This document shows, piece after piece, positions 1-11,981 of a DNA stretch of 32,343 nucleotides. Every line of letters begins with the position of its first letter. Positions within the stretch are counted from its first letter, which is position 1. This stretch comes from Dakarella massiliensis (GTDB lineage: Bacteria; Pseudomonadota; Gammaproteobacteria; Burkholderiales; Burkholderiaceae_F), in contig NZ_CVTY01000003.1 in the NCBI RefSeq assembly GCF_001182045.1, positions 1 through 32,343 of the forward strand. Reading direction: 5' to 3'. The notes below the pieces were generated by a model. That model did not search any database. It was not told the DNA's origin and was given only the letters and a program-made list of their open reading frames with translations. A program made the position numbers and the translations under genes.

Positions 1-61
1 CTTGCATGTGTAAGGCATGCCGCCAGCGTTCAATCTGAGCCAGGATCAAACTCTTGAGTTC
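1..61 (-). rRNA. rrs: 16S ribosomal RNA, 5' end only (partial)
   Basis: Read on the minus strand, this is the start of a 16S rRNA: the universal AGAGTTTGATCCTGGCTCAG followed by the betaproteobacterial ATTGAACGCTGGCGGCATGC. The gene runs leftward out of the window. The mature 5' end is placed near position 61 by alignment from memory with the E. coli 5' terminus and may be off by a few bases. Identity as 16S is certain; the Burkholderiales affiliation is a judgement from these few bases and from gene content. Confidence 0.97.
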
Positions 62-241
62 AATCACTGCTATTACTTCATTTGCTTCAGTTTCCTGAAG
101 CGTCGCGCTCAAAATTATCGACTGGTATTTCTCAGAAGCTTTCGCTTCTGCATCATTCCATTCGTCTTTTCAAGCACCTGATTTTTTATGAGCTGAAGCT
201 CTTCAAAACCAGATGCTCACGCTTATCGGTTCGTTATTCAG

Positions 242-253
242 TTTTTAAAGATC
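242..253 (-). promoter_or_regulatory. boxA-like antitermination element in the 16S leader
   Basis: On the minus strand this reads GATCTTTAAAAA, close to the boxA sequence (TGCTCTTTAACA type) found in rRNA leaders. It lies about 30 bases downstream of the proposed rRNA promoter and about 180 bases before the 16S start, which is the usual place. In rRNA operons boxA recruits NusB/NusE to resist Rho termination. The rest of the leader (62-241) would carry the 5' strand of the RNase III processing stem, whose partner lies outside the window. Confidence 0.6.
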
Positions 254-281
254 GTCACTGCATCGCAGCGACAGGATGTGT

Positions 282-310
282 ATCTTACTCTCCCGATTTT
301 AAAAATGCAA
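282..310 (-). promoter_or_regulatory. rRNA operon promoter
   Basis: On the minus strand a -35 box TTGCAT (305-310) and a -10 box TAAGAT (282-287) are separated by exactly 17 bases. Upstream of the -35 (roughly 311-350) the strand is very A/T-rich with A-tracts, as expected of an UP element. Position and orientation fit the 16S gene. Confidence 0.65.
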
Positions 311-370
311 ATATTTTTTTGCTCTGAAGTTGATTATTTCGATATTTTGCCATTAAGCATTTAATTTTTA

Positions 371-401
371 TTGAGAAAAAATTTAAAAAATTTTTTCTCA
401 A
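371..401. repeat. Perfect AT-rich palindrome upstream of the rRNA promoter
   Basis: The 14-base arm TTGAGAAAAAATTT (371-384) is followed by AAA and its exact reverse complement (388-401). It sits between the divergent rRNA promoter and moeA. It could be a protein-binding or bent-DNA site upstream of the rRNA promoter, or act as an insulator. It is not a normal terminator, since the stem has only two G/C pairs and no gene precedes it. The rest of 402-504 holds the moeA leader; no convincing moeA promoter was found there. Confidence 0.6.
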
Positions 402-504
402 TTCACCCTATCCTTTCGGCCTAATAACGAAAAGCTTCAGAACAAAGGCCTGCTCGACTAAACTTTCCGTAACTTTCTGCTCATAGCTAGTAAATGGAGG
501 CAGC

Positions 505-1746
505 ATGCCCAATTATCCCCACCGCCCTTCAATCACGGCCGATGAAGCCAGGGCGCGCATTGATTCCCTGTGCCACGCGGTTTCTGAAACGGAACAGCTT
601 CCGATTGCCGACGCTCTTGGCCGCGTTCTGGCAGAGGACGTAGCGAGCCCCGTTAATGTTCCTGAAGCAAACAATTCCGCAATGGATGGCTACGCGATGA
701 GATTTGCCGATCTCAATGCTGATGGTTCAGGAACTCTGCGTGTTGTGGGAAAATCTTTTGCCGGCCACCCTTTTGAGGGTGAGCTGGGATCCGGAGAATG
801 TATCCGGATTATGACCGGGGCAGTCGTCCCCGCCTCCTGTGACACCGTGATCCAGCAGGAGCTTTCCTCCGCTGACGGCGATACAGTCACTTTTGAAGCC
901 GGCATCCGTCAGGGAGATAACGTTCGCCTGAAGGGGGAAGAGCTTGCGCTTGGCAAAGTGGCCCTCTCGAAGGGACTCCGTCTGACTCCCCCGCAGATCG
1001 GACTTCTCGCCACCCTTGGGATTCCCGCGGTCCGTGTGTTCAGAAAACCGGTTGTCGCTATTCTCGCGACCGGTGATGAACTGGTGCAGCCGGGCACCCC
1101 GCTGAAGGATGGTGAAATTTATGATTCCAACTCCTTCTCCCTTGAAGCCCTGGCAAAGAAAGCAGGCGCTGATGTCATCCGCGTTGGTATTGTGAAGGAT
1201 TCCCCGGACGCTCTTCTCAGCGCTCTGGAAAAAGCTTTTACGGCTGATATCGTTCTGACGAGCGGCGGTGTCTCTGTCGGTGAGGCGGATTTCACCCGCT
1301 TTGTCGTCTCACACAGCGGCGAGATCTTCGATTGGGAAATCAATATGCGCCCGGGCCGCCCGATGGCAGTGGGTATGATCAGCGGCAAACCGCTCTTCTG
1401 CCTCCCGGGGAATCCGGTAGCAGCCGCGGTGACCTATCTTGAATACGCCCGTGCCGCTATTCGCAGAACCGGCGGTGAGGCCGGTGACCTTCGTCCCGTT
1501 ACTCTGACCGCCGTCGCTGAAGGCCGCTTCAAAAAGCGCCTCGGCCGCTATGAAATGCAGCGGGGAATTTTCCGTATCAATGAAAACGGCGTCTGCGTGG
1601 TCAGGAGCACCGGAATGCAGTCCTCGGCGATGCTGACTTCGCTCTGCCGCGGAAACTGCATCGTCTGGCTGAATGCAGACCGCGACATTGTTCAGCCCGG
1701 GGAAACCGTACAGGTTCAGCCTTTCTTCGGTCTGTTTGATGTCTGA
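505..1746 (+). CDS. moeA: Molybdopterin molybdenumtransferase MoeA
   Basis: The product has 413 residues, normal for MoeA. The enzyme inserts molybdate into adenylylated molybdopterin in the last step of molybdenum-cofactor synthesis in the cytoplasm. Family motifs are in order: AMDGYA (59-64), MTGA (103-106), TGDE (189-192), GEIYDSN (203-209), SGGVSVG (253-259), PGRP (283-286) and LPGNPVA (300-306). The start is supported by GGAGG four bases before the ATG. The partner enzyme MogA is also in this window, as part of a fusion near 16-17.5 kb. The last 31 bases overlap the end of the convergent phosphoesterase gene. Mo-cofactor enzymes would be expected in an anaerobically respiring organism. 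Confidence 0.96.
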   Translation: MPNYPHRPSITADEARARIDSLCHAVSETEQLPIADALGRVLAEDVASPVNVPEANNSAMDGYAMRFADLNADGSGTLRVVGKSFAGHPFEGELGSGECIRIMTGAVVPASCDTVIQQELSSADGDTVTFEAGIRQGDNVRLKGEELALGKVALSKGLRLTPPQIGLLATLGIPAVRVFRKPVVAILATGDELVQPGTPLKDGEIYDSNSFSLEALAKKAGADVIRVGIVKDSPDALLSALEKAFTADIVLTSGGVSVGEADFTRFVVSHSGEIFDWEINMRPGRPMAVGMISGKPLFCLPGNPVAAAVTYLEYARAAIRRTGGEAGDLRPVTLTAVAEGRFKKRLGRYEMQRGIFRINENGVCVVRSTGMQSSAMLTSLCRGNCIVWLNADRDIVQPGETVQVQPFFGLFDV

Positions 1747-2639
1747 TCAAGACTCCGCCAGGGCTGGGCAATCACCTTGCCCGACAGGCCCTGGCCTCGG
1801 CTTCCGGATTTATCCGGAAAGACCAGAATCGAGGTTTCACCTTTCGTCTCAACAACGGCATCGCCCCGCGCTTCAAGCGCAGCGGCATCCTTTGGATCAA
1901 TCTGTGCTTCGACCACAACCTCGCCGCGCAGATTCACGATCCCTCTGAGACCAACCGAACAGACCTGGATGCCGCTGTATTTGCCATAGCTGATGCTTTC
2001 ATGCTGATGACCGTGAAACAGCCACTTCACATGAAGATCCATTGCCAGCCGGTCAATCGCGGCGAAACCCTTCCGATGGCAGGACGGCGCCTCATGCGTC
2101 ACGAGGATATCGGCGTGCTGACGGGACAGGTTTTCATAGACGGATGGGAAAATAGAGGACCGGTGACGTCTCGGCAGCCCCCCTCTCCACGTGTTGTTTT
2201 TTCCGACCCGGTGCAGGAAGGCTCCAACCGAGGCATAGTTCGGCTTTCCGTCCGGCATCCATATCTGCCCCCGGAACACGCCTCCAAGCCCGGCAATCCG
2301 AACCCCCTTCACATTGCCGACACGGCCGTGCAGGTTATGTGCCGCCAGCGGGCTCTTCCAGAGATTGTCATAAATCGCGTCAGAGTCGGTATCGTGATTC
2401 CCCGGAATCCACCAGATTTCCGTAAATGCCATGGCTTCGGCCAGCACTTCCTCAAGCGGCTTTGATGGCTGAAGATCTCCGAGAATCACCATGGCCGCCG
2501 GCTTATAGTCTCTTGCCGCGGACAGAATCTGGGAAAACTCTCCATGTGGATCGCCGCAGAAAAAGATCTCCGGCAGCTCCTGCTTCTTTCTCTGTTTCTG
2601 AGGACGGTGTCCGTGACGGCGTTTCTGCTCTTCTGTCAT
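1716..2639 (-). CDS. Calcineurin-like metallophosphoesterase
   Basis: This 307-residue protein has the metal-binding signatures of the calcineurin-like phosphoesterase superfamily: GDPHG (29-33), GDLQ (54-57), GNHD (80-83), VTHEAP (180-185) and GHQH (210-213). These coordinate a dinuclear metal centre that hydrolyses phosphate esters. The N-terminal 20 residues are rich in Lys, Arg and Gln and come before the domain. There is no signal peptide, so it is probably cytoplasmic. Its ATG overlaps the stop of the upstream WYL-type regulator in an ATGA junction, so the two are probably translationally coupled. The substrate cannot be told; nucleotides or phosphoproteins are possible. The 3' end overlaps moeA tail to tail. 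Confidence 0.85.
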   Translation of the reverse strand: MTEEQKRRHGHRPQKQRKKQELPEIFFCGDPHGEFSQILSAARDYKPAAMVILGDLQPSKPLEEVLAEAMAFTEIWWIPGNHDTDSDAIYDNLWKSPLAAHNLHGRVGNVKGVRIAGLGGVFRGQIWMPDGKPNYASVGAFLHRVGKNNTWRGGLPRRHRSSIFPSVYENLSRQHADILVTHEAPSCHRKGFAAIDRLAMDLHVKWLFHGHQHESISYGKYSGIQVCSVGLRGIVNLRGEVVVEAQIDPKDAAALEARGDAVVETKGETSILVFPDKSGSRGQGLSGKVIAQPWRSLDQTSNRPKKG

Positions 2640-3358
2640 GATGCGTTCTCCAGAAAAGCAGCGAGCCCTCTCTGCGATACGAAATGAGTCCGGGTCTGAA
2701 GCTCTCGGGCTGACATGATGCGATCAACCGGAAGCAGAGCAAGCGCGGAAGCCTCATGCATCCAGACAGCAAGCAGCCAGCCGATTCTGCGGGAAATCAA
2801 CCGAAGCGGGGAAATTTCAAGCGAACGGACGCCTGGCGTCACGGAAACCGAGAGACGACGCTGAGAAACCAGGGCATGCCCCACGGTTTCAAAAACGCCG
2901 GCATCCGGAAGCGATTCCGGTTCTTCCTCGAGAATCACGCGTTTCAGAAGCTCTTTCCTTTCTCTGTCACCAGAGCCGAGCTTCATATAAATCCGGGCAA
3001 GTTCCGCCCGTGCCTCTGTCTCAGTAAGACGAGAAAAGGCACCGCTGTCTAGCAATCGGCGAAGCGACTTATAGCCGGCGAGAAGGACCGGCAGTTCAGA
3101 GGGCGAAAACCAGAGATGCGGAAGCGCCGCTTCCGCAGGAACACGGGCCGGCTCTCCGCTGCTCTCACTTCCATAGCGGTAGCCGTTCTTTTTCCGTGAA
3201 TAAACAATAGGAAAGCCCAGCTTCCCTCGCATATACTTCAGGTCACGCCTGAGAGTCGGAATACTGCTCCCAGTCGCACGGAGCAGACCCTCCAGGGGGA
3301 CGATGCCGTCCGACTGAATGGCCTGATCAATGCGCTGGACGCGCATGTTGAAATCCAT
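2636..3358 (-). CDS. HTH/WYL-domain transcriptional regulator
   Basis: The product has about 240 residues. An N-terminal winged helix of the DeoR/HTH_11 type (roughly 1-65, with a TLRRDLKYMR recognition-helix-like segment) is followed by a region resembling the WYL sensing domain (about 160-235, with SPLRLISRR and a later DRIM). WYL regulators often answer nucleic-acid or nucleotide signals. I chose the ATG at 3358 because GGGGG lies six bases upstream; a TTG at 3382 would add eight residues. The stop overlaps the start of the phosphoesterase, so the pair may form a regulator-effector unit. An imperfect inverted repeat upstream could be its own operator. Confidence 0.75.
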   Translation of the reverse strand: MDFNMRVQRIDQAIQSDGIVPLEGLLRATGSSIPTLRRDLKYMRGKLGFPIVYSRKKNGYRYGSESSGEPARVPAEAALPHLWFSPSELPVLLAGYKSLRRLLDSGAFSRLTETEARAELARIYMKLGSGDRERKELLKRVILEEEPESLPDAGVFETVGHALVSQRRLSVSVTPGVRSLEISPLRLISRRIGWLLAVWMHEASALALLPVDRIMSARELQTRTHFVSQRGLAAFLENAS

Positions 3359-3407
3359 CAAGGACCCCCAGCAACGGATCAAGGGGCACGAGGCCCATCG
3401 ACCCTTA

Positions 3408-3435
3408 ATTCTTAAGATTCTTTGATTATAAGAAT
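3408..3435 (-). promoter_or_regulatory. Candidate promoter/operator of the WYL regulator
   Basis: A seven-base inverted repeat, ATTCTTA (3408-3414) and TAAGAAT (3429-3435), flanks a perfect -10 box TATAAT read on the minus strand (3425-3430). A further copy of AGAAT lies between the arms. No good -35 box is seen at the right distance. The overlap of the repeat with the -10 would suit autorepression. The evidence is sequence shape only. Confidence 0.4.
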
Positions 3436-3466
3436 ATTGCGGGGATTCTCGTGAAAAACTGCGCTT

Positions 3467-4093
3467 TTACTGACGGAGAATTTCCGCCCCTTTCGGAGGA
3501 CGGAATTCAAACGCTGAGCTGCTGATTGAAGGATTCTTTTTCATATCAGACATATGAAGCGTAATCGTCTGTCCGAACGAATCTTTAAGCGTCATCGCGG
3601 CAGGAAGACCATCCCGGAATCCGATGCGAATATCAGTGAAACTCGTATCGTGCAGCTTAGGCACTGCGTCGATCCACTCAAGCCCATCCTTCGTACCGGC
3701 ATCCTTCACCGTGAAATCGCGCCGGAAATCATTGTTTCCGAAAAGAATGGCAGCCGGGCTTGAAGGCATGGAGGAAGCAATTGCCTTCACCGTTACCTGT
3801 CTCAGATCCGGATCCCAGACAGAAATCGTCCGGCCGTTGCAGTAAATGCCCTGCTCGTAGGGCTTTTCATAATTCCAGACAAACTTTCCCGGTCTCTGGA
3901 ATTTGAATACCCCGGACATGGTCTGCCCGGTCTTTCCCTTCCGGTCTGCGGTCACCTGGGAAAAAGAACCGCTCGCGGAATGCGTCCCCTTCAGGAACGC
4001 CGCAAGCTGCTCCGTTCCGGAGGCCAGCGAAGGAATAGAAAAACTTCCGAGAAGCAATGCGGAGGCAAGCGCCGCACACGCTTTTTTTTGCAT
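3467..4093 (-). CDS. lolA: Outer-membrane lipoprotein carrier protein LolA
   Basis: This is a periplasmic chaperone that carries lipoproteins from the LolCDE complex to LolB at the outer membrane. The product has about 208 residues. A typical Sec signal (QKK, then a hydrophobic stretch ending SLASG) is followed by the LolA core: GSFSQ, then PGKFVWNYEKPYEQ, a SVWDPDLRQVT segment, and a C-terminal FEFRPPKGAEIL. The ATG at 4093 gives the cleanest signal peptide; a TTG at 4108 directly after the upstream stop is also possible. It follows ftsK and the FtsK-like gene in the same direction, matching the common ftsK-lolA order of betaproteobacteria. The usual next gene, rarA, is absent. Confidence 0.93.
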   Translation of the reverse strand: MQKKACAALASALLLGSFSIPSLASGTEQLAAFLKGTHSASGSFSQVTADRKGKTGQTMSGVFKFQRPGKFVWNYEKPYEQGIYCNGRTISVWDPDLRQVTVKAIASSMPSSPAAILFGNNDFRRDFTVKDAGTKDGLEWIDAVPKLHDTSFTDIRIGFRDGLPAAMTLKDSFGQTITLHMSDMKKNPSISSSAFEFRPPKGAEILRQ

Positions 4094-4108
4094 CTGGTTC
4101 TGTCCCAA

Positions 4109-4837
4109 TCAATAGTGAAGCCTGACGGCCTCTTCTTTCTCCTCAACATTCCTGTAAAGGAGTTCGCCGTCGGAAAGCGTCTCTGCCCCAACCGCCATCA
4201 GCGCCATGACAGAATCACGGCGGCTCGGCACCCGGAGGCAGACACGATCACCCACTTCAGCTTTCAGGAGCGCCGGCAGTCCTTCGGGAGCCGGATTCTG
4301 CGTGCAGACATACGGAAGCATGCCGCAGGCTCTTCCATACCGCGCCGCATAGCAGAGCTTATCGAGGAAAGTGTGCCCAAGACGGGATACCGTCCCCGGA
4401 AGATCTTCAATGAAGAACATCCGGAAAGGCAGCAGATCTCGCCCCGCAGAAGCGGACGCCGCGTTGTAATGCGGGAGGTTATTGGATCCAGCCTCATGCA
4501 TCAGGTCAAAGCGGCGGTTCTGTTCCTCGACAAAGGTTTCAAGCTGAGAAAAAATCTCATCCGGTTCGGAAACCACGGTCACATCCTTCCGTCCCTCGGC
4601 CCAGGCGGGCAGCGTCTGACCGGGCCAGATGAGCTCGGCGTTTCCGATGCACTCCTGATGGAAAAGACTCTCCAGCTGAGCCGATGCGAGCGCCCGCAGA
4701 GCCTCCGCGTCAGAGCCCGAGGCGATGATTCCATGGCTCTCATGAAGAGCCAGCGGCCAGACGGCGCCGGAATCGGTCCGCCCAAGCACGAGCCTGAAGC
4801 TGTATCGGTTCAAATCTACCTGAGAAGGTTCTGTCAT
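4109..4837 (-). CDS. FtsK/SpoIIIE-like protein with degenerate ATPase motifs
   Basis: This 242-residue protein can be lined up by eye with the motor domain of the FtsK encoded just upstream. LVLGRTDSG matches LALGKDIAG. NRRFDLMHEAG matches NRRYSLMRRVG. The C-terminal stretch from VPSRRDS through MAVGAETLSDGELLYR matches VVTRYDS...MGEPGAENLIGNGDMLFR. The catalytic motifs are lost: Walker A (GTTGSGKS in FtsK) is replaced by SGSDAEAL, and the Walker B segment VVVDELADL by FFIEDLPGT. There are no membrane segments and no gamma domain. The gene lies 48 bases after ftsK and immediately before lolA, in the same direction. I infer a non-hydrolysing paralogue, perhaps a regulator or structural partner of FtsK. 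The frame is intact, so it is not an obvious pseudogene. Confidence 0.7.
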   Translation of the reverse strand: MTEPSQVDLNRYSFRLVLGRTDSGAVWPLALHESHGIIASGSDAEALRALASAQLESLFHQECIGNAELIWPGQTLPAWAEGRKDVTVVSEPDEIFSQLETFVEEQNRRFDLMHEAGSNNLPHYNAASASAGRDLLPFRMFFIEDLPGTVSRLGHTFLDKLCYAARYGRACGMLPYVCTQNPAPEGLPALLKAEVGDRVCLRVPSRRDSVMALMAVGAETLSDGELLYRNVEEKEEAVRLHY

Positions 4838-4885
4838 ATTGCAAATTTCCGTTACGGTTGATGAGAGACTGCGCAGAGTCTCTGG

Positions 4886-8373
<3,488 letters not shown>

Positions 8374-8410
8374 AATCGCAACACCGTCCGGTTAGGTTTA
8401 AGGCATCAGA

Positions 8411-9085
8411 ATGACAACACTCAGCAGTTTTCAGGATCTGAAAAAAATTGGCAAGGAGCTTGAGGAGAAAGCCCGCGCCGCAGAGGAAGAGCGCAAGCGC
8501 GCCCAGGCTTTGAAAGAAAAGCAGGCGCGTGACGCCCAGACGTTTGCGTCAGCCATGTCCAATATGGGCGTGGAGCCGATCCGGACGAAAAAGCGTGCGG
8601 AGCTTCCTCACCCGAAACCCGCGCCGATTCCGCGTCAGACCCAGGCTGAGCATAAGGCAGTGCTTCAGGCTTCCATCTCGGACGATGTTGATCCCCTCAC
8701 CTTCCTGCAGAGTGAGGATGGCTGCTGCTTCTGGCGGGACGGTCTGCCGCCGGATATCTGCAAAAAACTGCGCCGCGGTGACTGGACTGTGCAGAACCAT
8801 ATTGATCTCCACGGTCTTCGGGTGGATCCGGCGCGGGAAGCCGTCATGCAATTCCTTAAGGCCTCGCAGAAATCCGGAGCCCGCTGCGTCCGTATCGTGC
8901 ATGGGAAAGGGTATGGAAGTGAGGGCGGCCACTCGGTGCTGAAGGAAAAGGTGCGTCGGTGGCTGAAGCAGTGTGACTGCGTAATGGCGTTTGCCGAAGC
9001 CCAGGAAATAGACGGCGGATCCGGCGCCCTGATCGTGCTTCTGAAGGGAGTCGCGCACGCACCGTACTCGGCTCCGAGACCGTAA
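8411..9085 (+). CDS. Smr-domain protein (possible endonuclease)
   Basis: The product has 224 residues. The first 45 are charged and helical, probably a coiled coil (repeated EE/KR-rich segments). The C-terminal Smr domain (about 128-215) carries IDLHG (131-135), HGKG (164-167) and GGSGAL (202-207), the three hallmarks of the MutS2/Smr family. Stand-alone Smr proteins of proteobacteria include SmrA and SmrB; SmrB cleaves mRNA at collided ribosomes. The LDLHG-type motif associated with nuclease activity is present as IDLHG. The gene follows trxB closely, a pairing also seen in other betaproteobacteria. Assignment to the SmrA or SmrB subtype is not attempted. Confidence 0.88.
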   Translation: MTTLSSFQDLKKIGKELEEKARAAEEERKRAQALKEKQARDAQTFASAMSNMGVEPIRTKKRAELPHPKPAPIPRQTQAEHKAVLQASISDDVDPLTFLQSEDGCCFWRDGLPPDICKKLRRGDWTVQNHIDLHGLRVDPAREAVMQFLKASQKSGARCVRIVHGKGYGSEGGHSVLKEKVRRWLKQCDCVMAFAEAQEIDGGSGALIVLLKGVAHAPYSAPRP

Positions 9086-9104
9086 GGACGGATACCGTCA
9101 GAAC

Positions 9105-9857
9105 ATGCTGCTTTTCTCCATTATCGCGGCCTGCCTTCTTGCGACCGTCATTGCGATTGTCACAGCGTATTCGCTGAACGGCCGCATTCTGGATCGCTGG
9201 GGCGCAGGTCTCTCCTGCGTTTCCACCGGTCTTCTCCTTACACTCGCCTTCACTCACCTGCTGCCTGAGGCGTTCGAGCACGCCGCGGAGCCCCGTCATA
9301 TCGGCATCGCGCTCTGGGCAGCCTGCGTCCTGCTTTTTACGCTTGAGCAGATTTTCGATCTGCATCACCACAGCCACGGCTGCGAGGAGCCGATGGCCGG
9401 CTCTCTCCGGATCCGCGGGGTCTGGCCGATCGTGATCGGGGACTCGCTGCATACGTTTACGGACGGCATCGTGATCGCGAGTTCGTTTCTTGTCTCGCCG
9501 CACCTCGGCTGGGCCATTACGGCGGGCATTCTCCTTCACGAGCTGCCGCAGGAGGTCGGTGACTTTGTGCTGCTCACCCGCTCCGGACTCAGCCGGGAAA
9601 AAGCCTTCCGGCTGCTGCTCCTTGCGGGCGCCTCTGCTGCAACCGGCGGCCTTCTCGGCTACCTGGTTCTTGACTGGATCCGCGGGATGCTCCCCTATGC
9701 GCTCGCGCTGTCCGCGGCAAGCTTCCTCTACATCTCCATGTGCGAACTGATTCCGAGGCTCGCGGTGGAGGGAGGCGGACACAGAGCCTTCCGGAACCGC
9801 ATTCTGCTTTTCGGACTGGGTTCAGTCATTGCTTTCCTGATCGGGCTCGAACACTGA
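9105..9857 (+). CDS. ZIP-family metal transporter
   Basis: This 250-residue membrane protein has about eight hydrophobic segments. The ZIP metal-site signatures are visible: HTFTDGIVIASSF in the fourth segment and HELPQEVGDFVLL in the fifth. A His-rich loop (LHHHSHGCEEP) lies between segments three and four, as in ZIP importers. Zinc or another divalent metal is the likely substrate, moved into the cytoplasm. The start follows the Smr stop by 19 bases; a short GACGG-ATA-CCGTC hairpin lies in that gap and no strong ribosome site is seen. A terminator directly after the stop ends the trxB-smr-zip run. Confidence 0.87.
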   Translation: MLLFSIIAACLLATVIAIVTAYSLNGRILDRWGAGLSCVSTGLLLTLAFTHLLPEAFEHAAEPRHIGIALWAACVLLFTLEQIFDLHHHSHGCEEPMAGSLRIRGVWPIVIGDSLHTFTDGIVIASSFLVSPHLGWAITAGILLHELPQEVGDFVLLTRSGLSREKAFRLLLLAGASAATGGLLGYLVLDWIRGMLPYALALSAASFLYISMCELIPRLAVEGGGHRAFRNRILLFGLGSVIAFLIGLEH

Positions 9858-9868
9858 CCCAAAATCGA

Positions 9869-9899
9869 AAAAGGGCGCCTTCGAAAGAGGCGCCCTTTC
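9869..9899. terminator. Bidirectional Rho-independent terminator
   Basis: AAAGGGCGCCT (9870-9880) pairs perfectly with AGGCGCCCTTT (9888-9898) across a seven-base loop. A-rich sequence on the left and T-rich sequence on the right make it usable from both sides, between the convergent zip and glnB genes. Confidence 0.88.
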
Positions 9900-9934
9900 T
9901 GCTGCCTGGCGGCAGCGCACAGCTCTCAGTCTGA

Positions 9935-10279
<345 letters not shown>

Positions 10280-10305
10280 CTATCCTTTTTTGGAATGCTG
10301 ACAAA

Positions 10306-11928
10306 TTAGAAATTAACTTTCCCCGTGATGGGATACCGCCAGTCGCGGCCGAACCCCACAGGCGAGATTCTCGGACCGGTCGGGCTCTGACGGCGTTTGT
10401 ATTCAGAGCGGTGGATCATGGTGATTATGCGCTTTACCGTCTCAGGATTCATCCCATCAAGACGCGCGATGTCTCCCGGAGCCATACGCTTCTCAACATA
10501 GCTTTCGATGATCCGGTCAAGCACCGGGTAGGGCGGAAGCGAGTCCTCATCCTTCTGCCCTTCGCGTAGCTCAGCGGATGGAGCCCGGGTGAGAATCCGC
10601 TCGGGTATCACAGGATTCTTCCGGTTTCTCCAGGCGCAGAGCCGGTAAACCCGTGTTTTCAGCACATCGCGGATCAGCGCAAAGCCGCCCGCGAGGTCAC
10701 CGTAAAGGGTCGAATAGCCAACCGCGCTTTCGCTCTTATTCCCGGTCGTGAGAACGAGGGCTCCGGTCTTATTGGAAAGCGCCATCAGGATCATGCCGCG
10801 GATCCGGGCCTGAAGATTCTCTTCAGTCACATCCCACGGACGCCCTTCGAAGTAAGGGGTAAGCATCGTCATGTACTGATTGAAGACGCTGCTGATCGCG
10901 ATGACGTCGTAGCGGACTCCCAGCGTGCGGGCGAGTTTCTCCGCATCTTCGAGGCTGATATCTGCCGTGTATTCTGTCGGCATCATGACAGCGCGGACCC
11001 GGTCCGGTCCCAGTGCGTCCGCGGCGATCGCGAGAGTCAGCGCGGAATCGACGCCGCCCGAAAGTCCAAGAATCACGCCCGGGAACCGGTTCTTCCCCAC
11101 ATAGTCCTGAACCGCAAGCATCAGGGCGCGGTAGACCGATTCATCCTCTTCAAGCGGCTCTGACGGAGCGGCATCAGAGAGGATCCGGCCGCCCGGCGAG
11201 AAAACCGCTTCGCCGCGCGCTTCTCGGAACTCAGGAAGCCGGCTGATCACAGTGCCGTCACCATCCAATACAAAACTGCCGCCATCAAAGACAAGCTCAT
11301 CCTGGCCGCCCACCATATTGACGTACACCGCGGGAAGACCGGTCGGCGTGAGGCAGTTACGGGCGGTCTTCAGCCGTTCAGATGCCTTTCCGACAGAGAA
11401 AGGCGACGCGTTGATGGAAAGGAGCACTTCAGCCCCCGCGGCCTTGGCTTCCGCAGCGGGATCCGGGTACCACCCGTCCTCGCAGATCAGAATGCCGAAC
11501 CGGACACCGCCCGCCGCAAAGACAAGAGCGCCTTCCCCCGGAGCAAAAAGCCGGGGCTCGTCAAACACGCCGTATTCCGGCAGGTGATGCTTCAGATAAA
11601 AGGACTCAGCCTCGCCATTCCGGAGCAGAACCGCGGCGTTATAGGTTTTCCCGTCTTTCTGGATCGGAGTGCCGACAATGACCGCGAGATCCGTGAGATC
11701 ACGGAGGTCAGAGGCAAGCTTCCGGACCGCGTCGCTGCAGGAAGCGAGAAACTCCTTTCTCGACACCCAGTCTTCAGGCGGATAACCGCAGATTGAGAGC
11801 TCAGGCGTCACGAGAACCGAGGCGCCGGAGGCCGCGGCTTCCCTCGCTTCAGTCAGTATTCTGGCGGCATTCCCCGCGATATCACCCACCATCGGATTGA
11901 TCTGGGCGAAAACCACTTTTGCCTGCAT
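10306..11928 (-). CDS. nadE: Glutamine-dependent NAD+ synthetase
   Basis: The enzyme makes NAD+ from nicotinate adenine dinucleotide, ATP and glutamine. It has 540 residues in two domains. The N-terminal nitrilase-like glutaminase has the Glu-Lys-Cys triad visible as E43 (TPELSICGYP), K113 (YLKHHLP) and C149 (LICEDGWYP). The C-terminal ammonia-dependent synthetase carries the PP-loop SGGVDS (290-295) and the later TGNKSE motif. The ATG at 11928 starts the nitrilase strand directly. It is followed by glnB and preceded, 53 bases upstream, by hemD in the same direction. Confidence 0.96.
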   Translation of the reverse strand: MQAKVVFAQINPMVGDIAGNAARILTEAREAAASGASVLVTPELSICGYPPEDWVSRKEFLASCSDAVRKLASDLRDLTDLAVIVGTPIQKDGKTYNAAVLLRNGEAESFYLKHHLPEYGVFDEPRLFAPGEGALVFAAGGVRFGILICEDGWYPDPAAEAKAAGAEVLLSINASPFSVGKASERLKTARNCLTPTGLPAVYVNMVGGQDELVFDGGSFVLDGDGTVISRLPEFREARGEAVFSPGGRILSDAAPSEPLEEDESVYRALMLAVQDYVGKNRFPGVILGLSGGVDSALTLAIAADALGPDRVRAVMMPTEYTADISLEDAEKLARTLGVRYDVIAISSVFNQYMTMLTPYFEGRPWDVTEENLQARIRGMILMALSNKTGALVLTTGNKSESAVGYSTLYGDLAGGFALIRDVLKTRVYRLCAWRNRKNPVIPERILTRAPSAELREGQKDEDSLPPYPVLDRIIESYVEKRMAPGDIARLDGMNPETVKRIITMIHRSEYKRRQSPTGPRISPVGFGRDWRYPITGKVNF

Positions 11929-11981
11929 TTCAATTGATCCTTTCTGAGAAAAAGCCGTTTGCCGGAGTTCTTCGGCCGATA

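Noticed and set aside
82..327. A small open frame in the 16S leader
   Set aside because: It lies in the rRNA leader and promoter region on the opposite strand, has no ribosome site and no recognisable sequence.
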